Both the position numbers and the translations under genes were made by a program. DNA of 64,000 nt, from the NCBI RefSeq assembly GCF_039596395.1, contig NZ_JBCNJT010000002.1, positions 1,178,001-1,242,000 of the forward strand, given 5' to 3'. The stretch is from Fluviicola sp. (GTDB taxonomy: Bacteria > Bacteroidota > Bacteroidia > Flavobacteriales_D > Crocinitomicaceae). How positions within the stretch are numbered: the stretch's first letter is position 1; each line of letters begins with the position of its first letter. The notes below the pieces were generated by a model that did no database searches, was not told where the DNA came from, and was given only the letters and a program-made list of their open reading frames with translations. Shown one piece after another: positions 25,945-33,943 of this stretch.

Positions 25945-25962
25945 GAGCCCAGCAGAGGGAGC
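25945..25962 (+). repeat. Exact copy of the tRNA-Asn 3' end
   Basis: GAGCCCAGCAGAGGGAGC is identical to 25835-25852 in the tRNA (T-arm to acceptor end plus one base). The 110-base interval holds the tRNA terminator and a CCCGGC/GCCGGG stem around AGCGCAGCGAAAC. It could be an att-site relic or a local duplication. Confidence 0.85.
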
Positions 25963-25963
25963 G

Positions 25964-26009
25964 AAAAAGAAAAAAGCATTTGACGAAAGTTAAGTGCTTT
26001 TTTCTTTTT
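25964..26009. terminator. Strong bidirectional hairpin
   Basis: A perfect 15-base stem, AAAAAGAAAAAAGCA with TGCTTTTTTCTTTTT, around a 16-base loop. It begins two bases after the duplicated tRNA end. Confidence 0.8.
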
Positions 26010-26081
26010 ACCTCATTCTCTTTCTGCTTCTCATTCTAGGGTGCTTTTTCTTTTTTCAGAATGAGAGCGTGTGAGCACGAG

Positions 26082-26120
26082 AAAAATGTAGGGGCGTAAA
26101 ATTTACGCCCCTACATTTTT
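26082..26120. repeat. 39-base palindrome, GTAGGGGCG-type repeat copy C
   Basis: Arms AAAAATGTAGGGGCGTAAA are perfectly mirrored around one central A. It lies 12 bases after the stop of the minus-strand secreted protein gene, where it could serve as its terminator. Confidence 0.9.
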
Positions 26121-26131
26121 TAATGCTTTTG

Positions 26132-26581
26132 TTACATCCCCACAATCAAATCCTCATGAATGGTAAATGAATATGTTCCCGTTCGTTGCCACATGGTAAC
26201 CCAGTTGGATGACGGTCCGCCGCTGCATGCTCCGAAACGTACATCTGTATTCCAAACGGTCATACTCATGTTGGTGAACGTCGTGGTTCCGTAGGTTGCT
26301 GTTGCATTCACTACTGCTATTTCGTAGCCGGGTGCCGGACTTACAGGGAAAGCCTGTGAATAGAAAGCTGTGTTTCCGGGGGAAACGCTGTGGCAAACCC
26401 ATTCGGAACTCGAAACTACCTGGGTGGAAATGTTGCGGATGGCAATCTCCAGGCAAACGGTGTAATTACAGGTCCCGAAAGAACCGTTGTTGGTTACCGA
26501 CCAGGTCGGTGTGCCTTTTTGGCTGATTCCCTGGAAAATAAGCATCAGGAATACCACTGAAAGTAAAAAGTGTTTTTTCAT
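26132..26581 (-). CDS. Small secreted protein, unknown function
   Basis: A 149-residue protein with a signal peptide (MKKHFLLSVVFLMLIFQGISQ). The mature part is rich in Thr, Ser, Asn and aromatics, with four Cys (two close to the front in GTCNYTVCLE, then WVCHS and GACSGG) that could form two disulfides, and predicted beta strands (PGYEIAVVNATATYG). No sorting domain is visible. It is flanked by a palindrome at its end. No family is recognised. Confidence 0.7.
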   Translation of the reverse strand: MKKHFLLSVVFLMLIFQGISQKGTPTWSVTNNGSFGTCNYTVCLEIAIRNISTQVVSSSEWVCHSVSPGNTAFYSQAFPVSPAPGYEIAVVNATATYGTTTFTNMSMTVWNTDVRFGACSGGPSSNWVTMWQRTGTYSFTIHEDLIVGM

Positions 26582-26781
26582 AAGTGTGAATAAATGAATA
26601 GTGCCTTACTCTGTTTCTACGATTTTCAGGATCCTCGTTTGGTCTAATGTAAGAAGAAACAACCGACATTTCCAAACTTTCAACATTCCGGCAAAATCTT
26701 ACATCTTTCCCACATCCGGCGATTGGTTTTTGGAATTCTGTGCTGAAAAGCCTAAATTATTCTGGTATAAAACAGCTGTTT

Positions 26782-27696
26782 ATGCCCAAAAAGAAATCAT
26801 CTATCAGGAATTTATATGCCATTACAAAAGCAACTTTCAAGGATTGGTTAAAGGCTGATCCTTTTCGGCAAAGTGCAGTAGTGGCTTACTATGCGGTATT
26901 CTCGATTCCGGCTTTGCTGGTTATTGTCATTGCGATAGCCGGATTGGTATTCGGGGAAGATGCGGTACGCGGGGAAGTATCCGATCAGATCCGGGGAGCA
27001 CTTGGAGACAATACGGCAGAATCAATAGAAAGCATCATAGCAAAAGTTTCGGAAGAGAAAAGTTCCGTGATTGCAACCATCGTAGGAATCGTGACCCTGA
27101 TTCTGGGTTCTACGGGAGTTTTTACCGAATTGCAGACTTCGCTGAACCAAATATGGGAGGTGGAAGTGGTGGCCAAGAAAAAATGGCTGAAAACACTCAA
27201 AACTCGATTGTTTTCATTCGGATTGGTTTTGTCTATCGGGTTTCTCATGCTGGTTTCGCTGCTGCTGACTACCGGGCTGGAAGCTTTGAGTGAAATGATT
27301 AAGGACCACTTTCCGGATTTTGTACCGTTTTTATTGAAAATCGCCGGATTTGTGCTATCCTTTACGGTGATTACGGTGCTTTTTGCCCTGATGTTTAAAA
27401 TATTGCCGGACGCAAAAATCAAATTGCGCGATGTCTGGATCGGGGCAATGGTGACGGCCTTGCTGTTTATCCTGGGGAAATTCGGCCTGGGAATTTATTT
27501 CGCGAAGGCAAACCCCGGTTCAGCCTATGGAGCCGCCGGGTCGATCGTTTTGGTCATGCTTTGGGTTTCCTATTCCTGCATGATCCTCTTTTTCGGTGCG
27601 GAATTCACCAAGCAATACGCAACTTTCCACGGTCATAAGATCCAGCCGAAAGGAGAATCAAGAATTGTCGAGCAACCTGATCCGAAGAAAATCTAG
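26782..27696 (+). CDS. YihY/BrkB-family inner-membrane protein
   Basis: A 304-residue protein with a short basic N-terminus (MPKKKSSIRN) and six hydrophobic segments. The family features are FRQSAVVAYYAVFSIPALLV (~30-49), the Gly/Ser-rich TLILGSTGVFTELQTSLN and the C-terminal GAAGSIVLVMLWVSYSCMIL with FGAEFTKQYA. YihY/BrkB proteins are widespread, and their role (transport or envelope) is unsettled. The ATG at 26782 is preferred over one 42 bases upstream because it gives the usual short N-terminus. The convergent M61 gene follows. Confidence 0.88.
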   Translation: MPKKKSSIRNLYAITKATFKDWLKADPFRQSAVVAYYAVFSIPALLVIVIAIAGLVFGEDAVRGEVSDQIRGALGDNTAESIESIIAKVSEEKSSVIATIVGIVTLILGSTGVFTELQTSLNQIWEVEVVAKKKWLKTLKTRLFSFGLVLSIGFLMLVSLLLTTGLEALSEMIKDHFPDFVPFLLKIAGFVLSFTVITVLFALMFKILPDAKIKLRDVWIGAMVTALLFILGKFGLGIYFAKANPGSAYGAAGSIVLVMLWVSYSCMILFFGAEFTKQYATFHGHKIQPKGESRIVEQPDPKKI

Positions 27697-27730
27697 ATGC
27701 ACCGGATAATCGTCGGATATGGTAAAACGC

Positions 27731-29259
27731 TTAATGCAACCAGTCCTTTCTCAACTTTTGTTGTTCCGGAGTCGGATTTTCCACTTCTGAAATCTTTCCG
27801 TTTTCCAGTTTTAATCCAGCTTTGAGCAACAATTCCTCCAGGGGAAGGGGTTCTGTTCCCAGCATGTACTTTGCAGCGAATTCTTCCAGTGCAGGATATC
27901 CGCTGACAATTGCCATTTCGTGAAACAATTTTTCGTCTTCAAACGGTTTTCCCCGGTAATGGGCAATTAAATCCAAAACAAGATCCTTCGTTCCGTATTC
28001 ACCACCGGACAGTTCGCGCAGTTGGATATCCATGCATAAATTGATCAGCGCACCTTTCAAATAGATATTGTAATATTGGTCCTGCATTTCCATCGGGTGG
28101 AGGCTCAGTTCTGTCAGGGCCAGTTTGGGATCAAAGCGGTTCATGTATCTGATCTTTTCCTCCATTTCCTTATAAAGCTCCTTTTCGGTATGTAACCCGG
28201 TTTTTACTGGCATGTGCATGGTAAAATATTCCGTCATTCCTTCGTAAAGCCACAAATGCTTCGAGAACTTCGGTTCGTTGTAGTCGTAATTTTCGATTTC
28301 TTCCGAATGCAGGCCAAGCGGCATGAGCGTGTGGAAAAACTCATGACTGGCAATTCCGTAAACATTCCGGCGAATGGTTTCAATATCCAGTGGCATGTAC
28401 AGTAAGATCAAAGTGGAGTTGGAATGTTCGAGGCCGTCACCGATAATATGGTTGCGATTCGGTGCCAGACTGTGATAAATCAGGAAGGTGTAATGGTCCA
28501 CCGGCAGTTTGTCGTTCAGGTATTTCGATTGTGCCATTAAAAGCGGCCGGATATATTCTGCAATGTCTTTTGAAATGTGTTTTCCGGAAGTGGAATAGCA
28601 GGCTACTTCAACGGAAATGCCGGGCAAATGAAAGATCGTTGTGTCGGGTAGTGCATAAATGATCGGATTGTCAACCAATTGATGGTAGTTTTTCGCATAA
28701 AACAGGTCCTGGTTGAGTTTCAGGGTCTTTTTCAAACTGGTAGCCGGATAAAGGTTGATTCCTTTACGGACAATGATTTCGATCGGGTGATGAATGTGTC
28801 CGCGGAAATATCCGAAAAGACTGTTCGGAGTGATGACAAAGGAACTATCGCTGAAAGAACTTGCGGCAGAGCGGTAAAAACCTTCCGTCATCTTTTCGTC
28901 AAAAGTTTCCCAGGCGTCATCGACCAGGTATGAAACACGGGCAATATTCCGGGCATCGTAAACTTTCCAGGAATTCAAGTCTTTTTGTTCCGTTTTCAGT
29001 TTTTTTCCTTTTTTATCGAAGACTTCGAAGGAGGAATATATTGTCCGAAATTCATGGCGCCGTAAATTCCGGGAATAATCTTCGGAAAACAATACGTGAG
29101 TGTATCGGCTGAAAATCCGGAAATTTTTAAATGAACAGCTAGTTTATCTCCTGAAAGGTCCTTCAGGCTTGTTTCGTAACGGTAGGTAATCTGCGCATGA
29201 ACAGCCTGGCCGGAAAGGGCGCAAATGATCAATAGGAAAATGAGAATAGCTCGTTTCAT
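27731..29259 (-). pseudogene. M61-family metallopeptidase with a single-base frameshift
   Basis: The N-terminal part (signal peptide MKRAILIFLLIICALSGQAVHA, then ITYRYETSLKDLSGDKLAVH) lies in one frame and stops at 28996. The rest (SSFEVFDKKGKKLK to the end) is in another frame. The switch falls at ~29034-29040, where ATTCC would restore the frame as ATTTCC. Adding one base makes 1530 bases, 509 residues. The catalytic domain is intact: GIASHEFFHTL (HExxH, ~305) and WLYEGMTEYF with the third ligand Glu. The intact family are secreted zinc aminopeptidases (glycyl aminopeptidase-like). It may be a true pseudogene or a base-calling error. Confidence 0.8.
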
Positions 29260-29316
29260 AGGATTTTTAGATCTAAGACTGTTTAACAGACTAAAAGTTA
29301 CAGAAATTCATTCACT

Positions 29317-29324
29317 TATTTTTG
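29317..29324 (+). promoter_or_regulatory. Orphan TAnnTTTG box
   Basis: TATTTTTG on the plus strand with no plus-strand gene behind it; a GC-rich hairpin begins 12 bases downstream. Confidence 0.35.
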
Positions 29325-29335
29325 TAAAATACAAA

Positions 29336-29362
29336 CCCCCGATGAATATTCTCCATCGGGGG
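29336..29362 (-). terminator. CCCCCGATG hairpin, possible terminator
   Basis: Perfect 9-base arms CCCCCGATG and CATCGGGGG around a 9-base loop. On the minus strand it is followed by TTTGTATTTT, so it could end a minus-strand transcript carrying the short frame at 29454-29555. Confidence 0.6.
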
Positions 29363-29453
29363 CGTAGCTACCACACGTACTTCACTATCAACCTGTACAT
29401 GTATTACCTCTAAATTAAACCTAAACTGAAACCTAAACTAACCTAATTGTTAC

Positions 29454-29555
29454 CTAACTTATAGCGTTATGATTGATAGTACGCTCTTCAATATTTTTCT
29501 TCATAATCTTCAATGTCGCAACAGGTGCCTTAGGAATTTTGTAATTCAAACCCAC
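29454..29555 (-). CDS. Possible small protein (about 30 residues)
   Basis: A minus-strand frame that reads like protein: from the GTG at 29555, GLNYKIPKAPVATLKIMKK and then NIEERTINHNAIS before a TAG. The open frame continues upstream to ~29585. The candidate starts are GTG (29555), TTG (29549) and an internal ATG (29504, 16 residues). The mix of Lys, Ile, Pro and Asn without low complexity is unlike the surrounding noncoding DNA. It overlaps one arm of the 29529-29573 inverted repeat. No promoter is evident; it may be read through from the regulator gene. The function is unknown. Confidence 0.3.
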   Translation of the reverse strand: MGLNYKIPKAPVATLKIMKKNIEERTINHNAIS

Positions 29556-29613
29556 TATACCATAATTCCTAAGTCTACACTATTGCAAGATCGTGTTGGA
29601 GTATTTCTTTTTT

Positions 29614-29646
29614 CGTGACGAGGTCTCAGTTGAGACCTCATTGTCA
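29614..29646. repeat. GAGGTCTCA palindrome
   Basis: GAGGTCTCA-GT-TGAGACCTC is a perfect 20-base palindrome, extended by GTGAC/GTCAC outside a 3-base bulge. It may be a dispersed palindromic repeat or part of an RNA structure. Confidence 0.75.
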
Positions 29647-29774
29647 CTTCGAACGGAAATATTTCCTTTATAACTCAATGCTTATTTCAACTCTTAGTCA
29701 CTTGAATCGTTTTTCAAAAGTGATTTTCTTGCTGATTCTATTATAAAGAACGTGCCAAAGCCGGATTAAATGAA

Positions 29775-29799
29775 AAAACCCTTAGAAATCAAGGGTTTT
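29775..29799 (-). terminator. Terminator of the response-regulator gene
   Basis: AAAACCCTT, a 7-base loop, AAGGGTTTT and, on the minus strand, a T run. It lies about 60 bases after the stop. Confidence 0.8.
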
Positions 29800-29822
29800 A
29801 GTTTTTGGTACATTCCGAATTA

Positions 29823-29857
29823 TTTTCAAAATGAAAAAAATATTTTCAAAATGAAAA
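29823..29857. promoter_or_regulatory. Two TTTTCA-N3-TGAAAA boxes, 20 bases apart
   Basis: TTTTCAAAATGAAAA occurs at 29823-29837 and again at 29843-29857, exactly two helical turns apart, just past the end of the response-regulator gene. The same dyad (TTTTCAATTTGAAAA) precedes the kinase gene. It is a candidate operator. Confidence 0.5.
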
Positions 29858-29860
29858 GAA

Positions 29861-31219
29861 TTAGTATTCTTCTTCTTCTTTCAACATGCGATAAATGGTC
29901 GTTTGGCCGATATCCAATTTGTCTGCCACCACTTTCGTATTGTTGTTGTATTTGTCGAGAAATAACTGGACGATTCTTCGGTTATAAGCTCTCAAACTCA
30001 TTTCTTCGGCAATAATTCCGGAAAGAATGTCTGCACTTGCTACCACGATATCATCTGCCTCGATCACATCGTTCATACACATCACCGAGGCCAGTTCGAT
30101 CACTGATTTCAATTCGCGCACATTCCCCGGCCACGGATATGCCAATAACTTATTCTGGGCTGCCGGACTGATTTTCTTTACCGGCATGCCATTTTCCTTG
30201 CAGAACCGTTCCACAAAACTTTTACTCAACAACAAGGTGTCTTTTTCACGTTCGCGCAACGGCGGCAGTTCGATTGGAAGACCGAATAAACGGTAGTACA
30301 AATCTTCGCGGAATGCTCCTGATTTTACTTCCTGGAGCAGGTTTTTGTGCGTTGCAACAATGATCCGGCAATTGAACTTGTATACTTTGTTTCCTCCTAC
30401 ACGTGTGATTTCGCGTTCCTGGAGTGCACGCAGCAACTTTGCCTGGAAAACCGGGTCAAGCTCTGCAATTTCATCCAGGAATAAGGTTCCTCCGTCTGCT
30501 TCTTCAAATTTCCCGATGCGGGTTTGATTTGCGCCGGTAAATGAACCCTTCTCGTGCCCGAATAATTCGCTTTCGAACAGTTCTTTGGGAATAGCAGCAA
30601 CGTTGATCGCTACGAAAGGCTTGTCCTTATAAATTGAATTGTAATGGATCGCTTTTGCAATGACTTCTTTACCTGTTCCGGTTTCCCCGGTAATGGATAC
30701 GGTGATATTATTGGAAACCGCTTTTTGCAACAACATGAAAATGTGCTGCATCTTACTGCTTTGCCCGATGATCGTATCGCTGAAATTGTATTTCGTTTGA
30801 ACTTCTTTTTCCAGTTTTTCGATCTTTTTCAGGAGTTTGGTCTGGTTTTGAGCATTCGCAAGGGTGTTCAACAAGCGATTTCGCAGATCGTTACCCTTTA
30901 CGATGTAGTCATAAGCTCCCAATTTCAATAAGCTTACGGCCGTTTCGATTTCTTCCTGTTCGGAAATAACGATCACTTGTGTTCCCGGACACATGCCTTT
31001 TATCTTTTCCAGCAGTTCTTCCCCGGAAATATCCGGCAGGCGATAATCCATGGTAATCAAATCAGGAACGTCCTCGTTCAGGCGGCTCAATAATTCTTTC
31101 CCCGTTGAAAAAGCCTCCGTTTCATAATCCGGATTCAACGAAACGGTATGCACCAGTAATTTTTGGTACCAATCGTTGTCTTCTACAATAAAAATGCGTT
31201 GTGTAACCCCGGTTTCCAT
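29861..31219 (-). CDS. Sigma-54-dependent response regulator, NtrC type
   Basis: A 452-residue regulator. The receiver domain (1-120) has acidic VEDND and the phospho-acceptor Asp in TMDYRLPD (~56). An AAA+ domain (~150-385) has Walker A GETGTGKE (~177), the sigma-54 contact loop GSFTGA (~225; one change from the usual GAFTGA, FTGA retained), GGTLFLDEIAEL as Walker B, and the R-finger region. A Fis-type helix-turn-helix (~415-450, RRIVQLFLDKYNNNTKVVA) binds DNA. It activates sigma-54 promoters after phosphorylation. The gene lies 10 bases after the hybrid kinase and is clearly its partner. Confidence 0.95.
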   Translation of the reverse strand: METGVTQRIFIVEDNDWYQKLLVHTVSLNPDYETEAFSTGKELLSRLNEDVPDLITMDYRLPDISGEELLEKIKGMCPGTQVIVISEQEEIETAVSLLKLGAYDYIVKGNDLRNRLLNTLANAQNQTKLLKKIEKLEKEVQTKYNFSDTIIGQSSKMQHIFMLLQKAVSNNITVSITGETGTGKEVIAKAIHYNSIYKDKPFVAINVAAIPKELFESELFGHEKGSFTGANQTRIGKFEEADGGTLFLDEIAELDPVFQAKLLRALQEREITRVGGNKVYKFNCRIIVATHKNLLQEVKSGAFREDLYYRLFGLPIELPPLREREKDTLLLSKSFVERFCKENGMPVKKISPAAQNKLLAYPWPGNVRELKSVIELASVMCMNDVIEADDIVVASADILSGIIAEEMSLRAYNRRIVQLFLDKYNNNTKVVADKLDIGQTTIYRMLKEEEEY

Positions 31220-31229
31220 AATGCTATGC

Positions 31230-33719
31230 TTAGTTTAGTTTTTCTTTTACCTGTGTAATGATGTGTTTGGCCTGCTCCTCGAAAACTTCCATCAATTCTT
31301 TAATGGAAGGATCCACTTTGGTTTCTTTGCCCATGCGCTCGATTTCCTTCAAAGTGGTATAGCAGTTATTCGCCCCGAAATGTTTGAACGGAGCAGCTAA
31401 TTGATGAGCCAGTTCGGAAGCATCGCTCCAATTTTCATCCGCTACCAGTTGTTTCATTTTGACCAATCCGTTTTCCGTGGAATTCACGAAAGTCTGCAAT
31501 AATTCCTTGTAGAAGCTCTCGTTGTTATTGGTCAGTTTTTGAAGACTTTTGAAATCGGCTTCATCTAATTGAGTTCCCATACTGTTATCTTTATAAATTT
31601 GGTATAAAATTCTTCGGATTTCTTCCGGATTTACAGGTTTTGTGAGGACTTCCGTCCAGCCCGAATCGAGCATGCGCTGTCTTTTTTCCGGATTTAATGT
31701 CGCGGTGAGTCCAACCACCGGAATCTGGTCCAGTGTTTCCATTTCGGCCATTTTTTCGCGCAATTCGTGTCCGTTCATTTCAGGCATGCGTACGTCCAGG
31801 AGAACGATGTCGACATCATTGTTTTTCAATTGTTCCAGAGCTTCCAGGCCGTTTGTGGCTTCCATCAGGTTAATGTTGACTCCATGGAACATGCTTCGCA
31901 ATAGCGTTCTGTTGAAGGGCTCGTCATCTACGATCAGTAAGCTCTTGTCTTTTAAAAAGGAAAAATCAGTTCGTGAAGGTTCGCGTGGAGCATCTACCTG
32001 GTCTTCCGTTTCTTCAAAAGGAATTTCGATGTAAAAGGTCGTTCCTACGCCTTCTTCGCTGTTTACACGAATTGTTCCGCCTTGTTTGTCGATGATTTGC
32101 TTGGTGATGCTCAATCCCAAACCGGTTCCGCCATATTTGCGTGTTACGCCTGGATCTGCCTGTTCAAAGGGTTCAAAAATGCGTTCCAACTGGCTCTTGG
32201 ACATCCCGATTCCCTGATCCTGTACTTCTATCAGGCAACGAATCTGGCGCTTTTCAAGTTCTTCATACCTCAAATGAATGGTAATCAGACTGTCTTTGGA
32301 GAATTTATTGGCATTGCTGATCAGGTTAATGATGATCTGGCGGAAACGCAGCGGATCTCCCAATACATTCGGGAAAGGTTTTTGGTCCAGTTCCACCACC
32401 AAACTGTTGTTTTTCTCCCTTACCTGCAATTCGTATTGCTCGTGCAGCATCATGATCTCATTAGCCGGGTTGAAAGCTATTTTTTCCAGCTGTATGTGGT
32501 CTTTTTCCAATTTGGAAAGGTCGAGAATCTCGTTGGTAATCTGCGACAAGTGTTTGACCGAATTGCGAATGATCTTTACTTTTTTGGCGGCACTCTGATT
32601 CAAAGGTTCAAAGAACAATTGCTCCGTAAATCCCGAAATAGCATTCAGCGGTGTGCGGATCTCGTGACTCATCGTTGCCAGGAAGCGCGATTTGGCTTCT
32701 GTCAGCTGATCACTTTTATCTTTCGCCAGTTTTAATTGGGCATTTGTTTCCTTCGACTTATTAAACAAGGTAATAATGAGCACCACGATCATCAGGATCA
32801 ATAAAGTAGAGATGATGCTGAACAGGAAGATAATCTGGTTGGTTTCTGCAGCTACATTTTTGGCGTGCTGGGTTTCTTTCAGCAATTCCCGTTTGTCGGC
32901 AAGTTCGATAGCCTGGAAAATCTGCCCGATCTGCTTGCTTAGCAGGTTGTTTTCCTGCTCCAGGTTCAATTTATACAAGTTCAGCAAAGATTCTTTGGAA
33001 ACCGCTTTGTCTTTAACAGACTGAATTTTCTTAGCGATCTCATTCGTACTGGCTTCTGCAATTTCAGAGGCTTTGATCTTCACTATAGGTTGTTGAACAG
33101 GAGCAGTTGTTGTGGTCGTTTGCGTATTTTGCTTCTTGTTTTTTCGCTGGAACCACTTCTTTTTGGTTTCTTCCCCGGTGGCAGTTTGAGGCTGGGTTTC
33201 CGGGGTTTGCAGCGCATTAACACGATCGCGGATTTCCATCTTGATCCGCGCAGTTTCGCTGGCGTTTTGAACCTCGTTTTCTATGATCGACATGGTTTCA
33301 TTCACCCGGTTCTCATTCTTGATGCTCATCAGGGTGTCGAGATTCAGGAAACGGTCTTTGACCAGAGTACTCAATTTCCGGATTTGCTTTTGATAAGTAG
33401 AATCGTCTGTTTTATAGGATTTCAGCAAATCCATCTTGCGGGTTGTCTGTGATTCCAGGATCTCAAAGTCAAGCAGTGCGTCTGCATTGTTTTGGTAAAG
33501 GTATGAATAGGTAAGATTATCGGATTTTAGAATATTGCTGTTCAAATCCCGTACGATAAAACGGCGGTTTTCTTTCAGGTTTGTTGGAAGCGGGCTTTCA
33601 GAAACTTGCGATAAGCGATCGTAGACCCAGTATCCGGTGGTGCAAACAAAGATCAGGAGTAAGCCGATAACTACAAACAGAATCCGTTCAAAAAGAATAT
33701 TTCTCCAGCCGTTTTTCAT
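31230..33719 (-). CDS. Hybrid histidine kinase with receiver and Hpt domains
   Basis: An 829-residue membrane sensor. There are two membrane segments (~8-30 and ~285-310) flanking a ~250-residue periplasmic or extracellular helical region. Then come HisKA with FLATMSHEIRTPLNAISGF (His ~352), HATPase_c (GTGLGLSITKQII), a receiver domain (LLIVDDEPFNR; Asp in VLLDVRMPE, ~641) and a C-terminal Hpt domain (SELAHQLAAPFKHFG, His ~771). A complete relay His-Asp-His to the neighbouring regulator is therefore encoded. The sensor region has a KKWFQRKNKKQN insert, rich in Gln/Thr. The ATG at 33719 is chosen; an earlier one overlaps an operator-like box. Confidence 0.95.
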   Translation of the reverse strand: MKNGWRNILFERILFVVIGLLLIFVCTTGYWVYDRLSQVSESPLPTNLKENRRFIVRDLNSNILKSDNLTYSYLYQNNADALLDFEILESQTTRKMDLLKSYKTDDSTYQKQIRKLSTLVKDRFLNLDTLMSIKNENRVNETMSIIENEVQNASETARIKMEIRDRVNALQTPETQPQTATGEETKKKWFQRKNKKQNTQTTTTTAPVQQPIVKIKASEIAEASTNEIAKKIQSVKDKAVSKESLLNLYKLNLEQENNLLSKQIGQIFQAIELADKRELLKETQHAKNVAAETNQIIFLFSIISTLLILMIVVLIITLFNKSKETNAQLKLAKDKSDQLTEAKSRFLATMSHEIRTPLNAISGFTEQLFFEPLNQSAAKKVKIIRNSVKHLSQITNEILDLSKLEKDHIQLEKIAFNPANEIMMLHEQYELQVREKNNSLVVELDQKPFPNVLGDPLRFRQIIINLISNANKFSKDSLITIHLRYEELEKRQIRCLIEVQDQGIGMSKSQLERIFEPFEQADPGVTRKYGGTGLGLSITKQIIDKQGGTIRVNSEEGVGTTFYIEIPFEETEDQVDAPREPSRTDFSFLKDKSLLIVDDEPFNRTLLRSMFHGVNINLMEATNGLEALEQLKNNDVDIVLLDVRMPEMNGHELREKMAEMETLDQIPVVGLTATLNPEKRQRMLDSGWTEVLTKPVNPEEIRRILYQIYKDNSMGTQLDEADFKSLQKLTNNNESFYKELLQTFVNSTENGLVKMKQLVADENWSDASELAHQLAAPFKHFGANNCYTTLKEIERMGKETKVDPSIKELMEVFEEQAKHIITQVKEKLN

Positions 33720-33730
33720 ATTGATATGAA

Positions 33731-33785
33731 TTTTCAATTTGAAAAATTAAGCATTTTCCTTCAATTTTCATTTTCAAAATGAATT
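33731..33785. promoter_or_regulatory. TTTTCA-N3-TGAAAA boxes upstream of the kinase
   Basis: TTTTCAATTTGAAAA (33731-33745) is a perfect dyad 12 bases before the kinase start and overlaps a near-consensus -7 box. A second box, TTTTCAAAATGAATT (33771-33785), starts 40 bases away. They match the paired boxes beyond the other end of the two-gene cassette. Confidence 0.5.
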
Positions 33786-33943
33786 TTTTGACGAAATAAT
33801 TAAACAAAAAGTGGTTTTGAATGAGCTTTGGGGTTTTTCTAATAAGCAGGTTTTAAATGCATTATCCATTATACAGCAATTGAGTTATTTTATTTCGGAA
33901 TGGAAAAGAAGAATTTTGGCTCATCAAACTGAAAGTTATAATT

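Larger units (their letters stand above)
29260..29860. other. 600-base structured intergenic region
   Basis: There is no ordinary gene here, but structure is dense: a TATTTTTG box followed by a CCCCCGATG hairpin, three to four CCTAA-containing direct repeats (29412-29458), an inverted repeat CTTAGGAATT/AATTCCTAAG (29529-29538 and 29564-29573), a hairpin with GAGGTCTCA/TGAGACCTC, the palindrome GGAAATATTTCC (~29655), a terminator at 29775 and paired TTTTCA boxes. A short protein-like minus-strand frame runs through the middle. It could hold an RNA gene or a small-protein gene. Confidence 0.5.

Noticed and set aside
25835-25962. Duplicated tRNA-Asn end as the boundary of an integrated island
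   Set aside because: The interval is only 110 bases and holds no integrase or cargo; it is reported as a scar-like repeat, not as an island.
28996-29259. An independent 87-residue secreted protein
   Set aside because: Its sequence is the N-terminus of the M61 peptidase; the frameshift explains the early stop.
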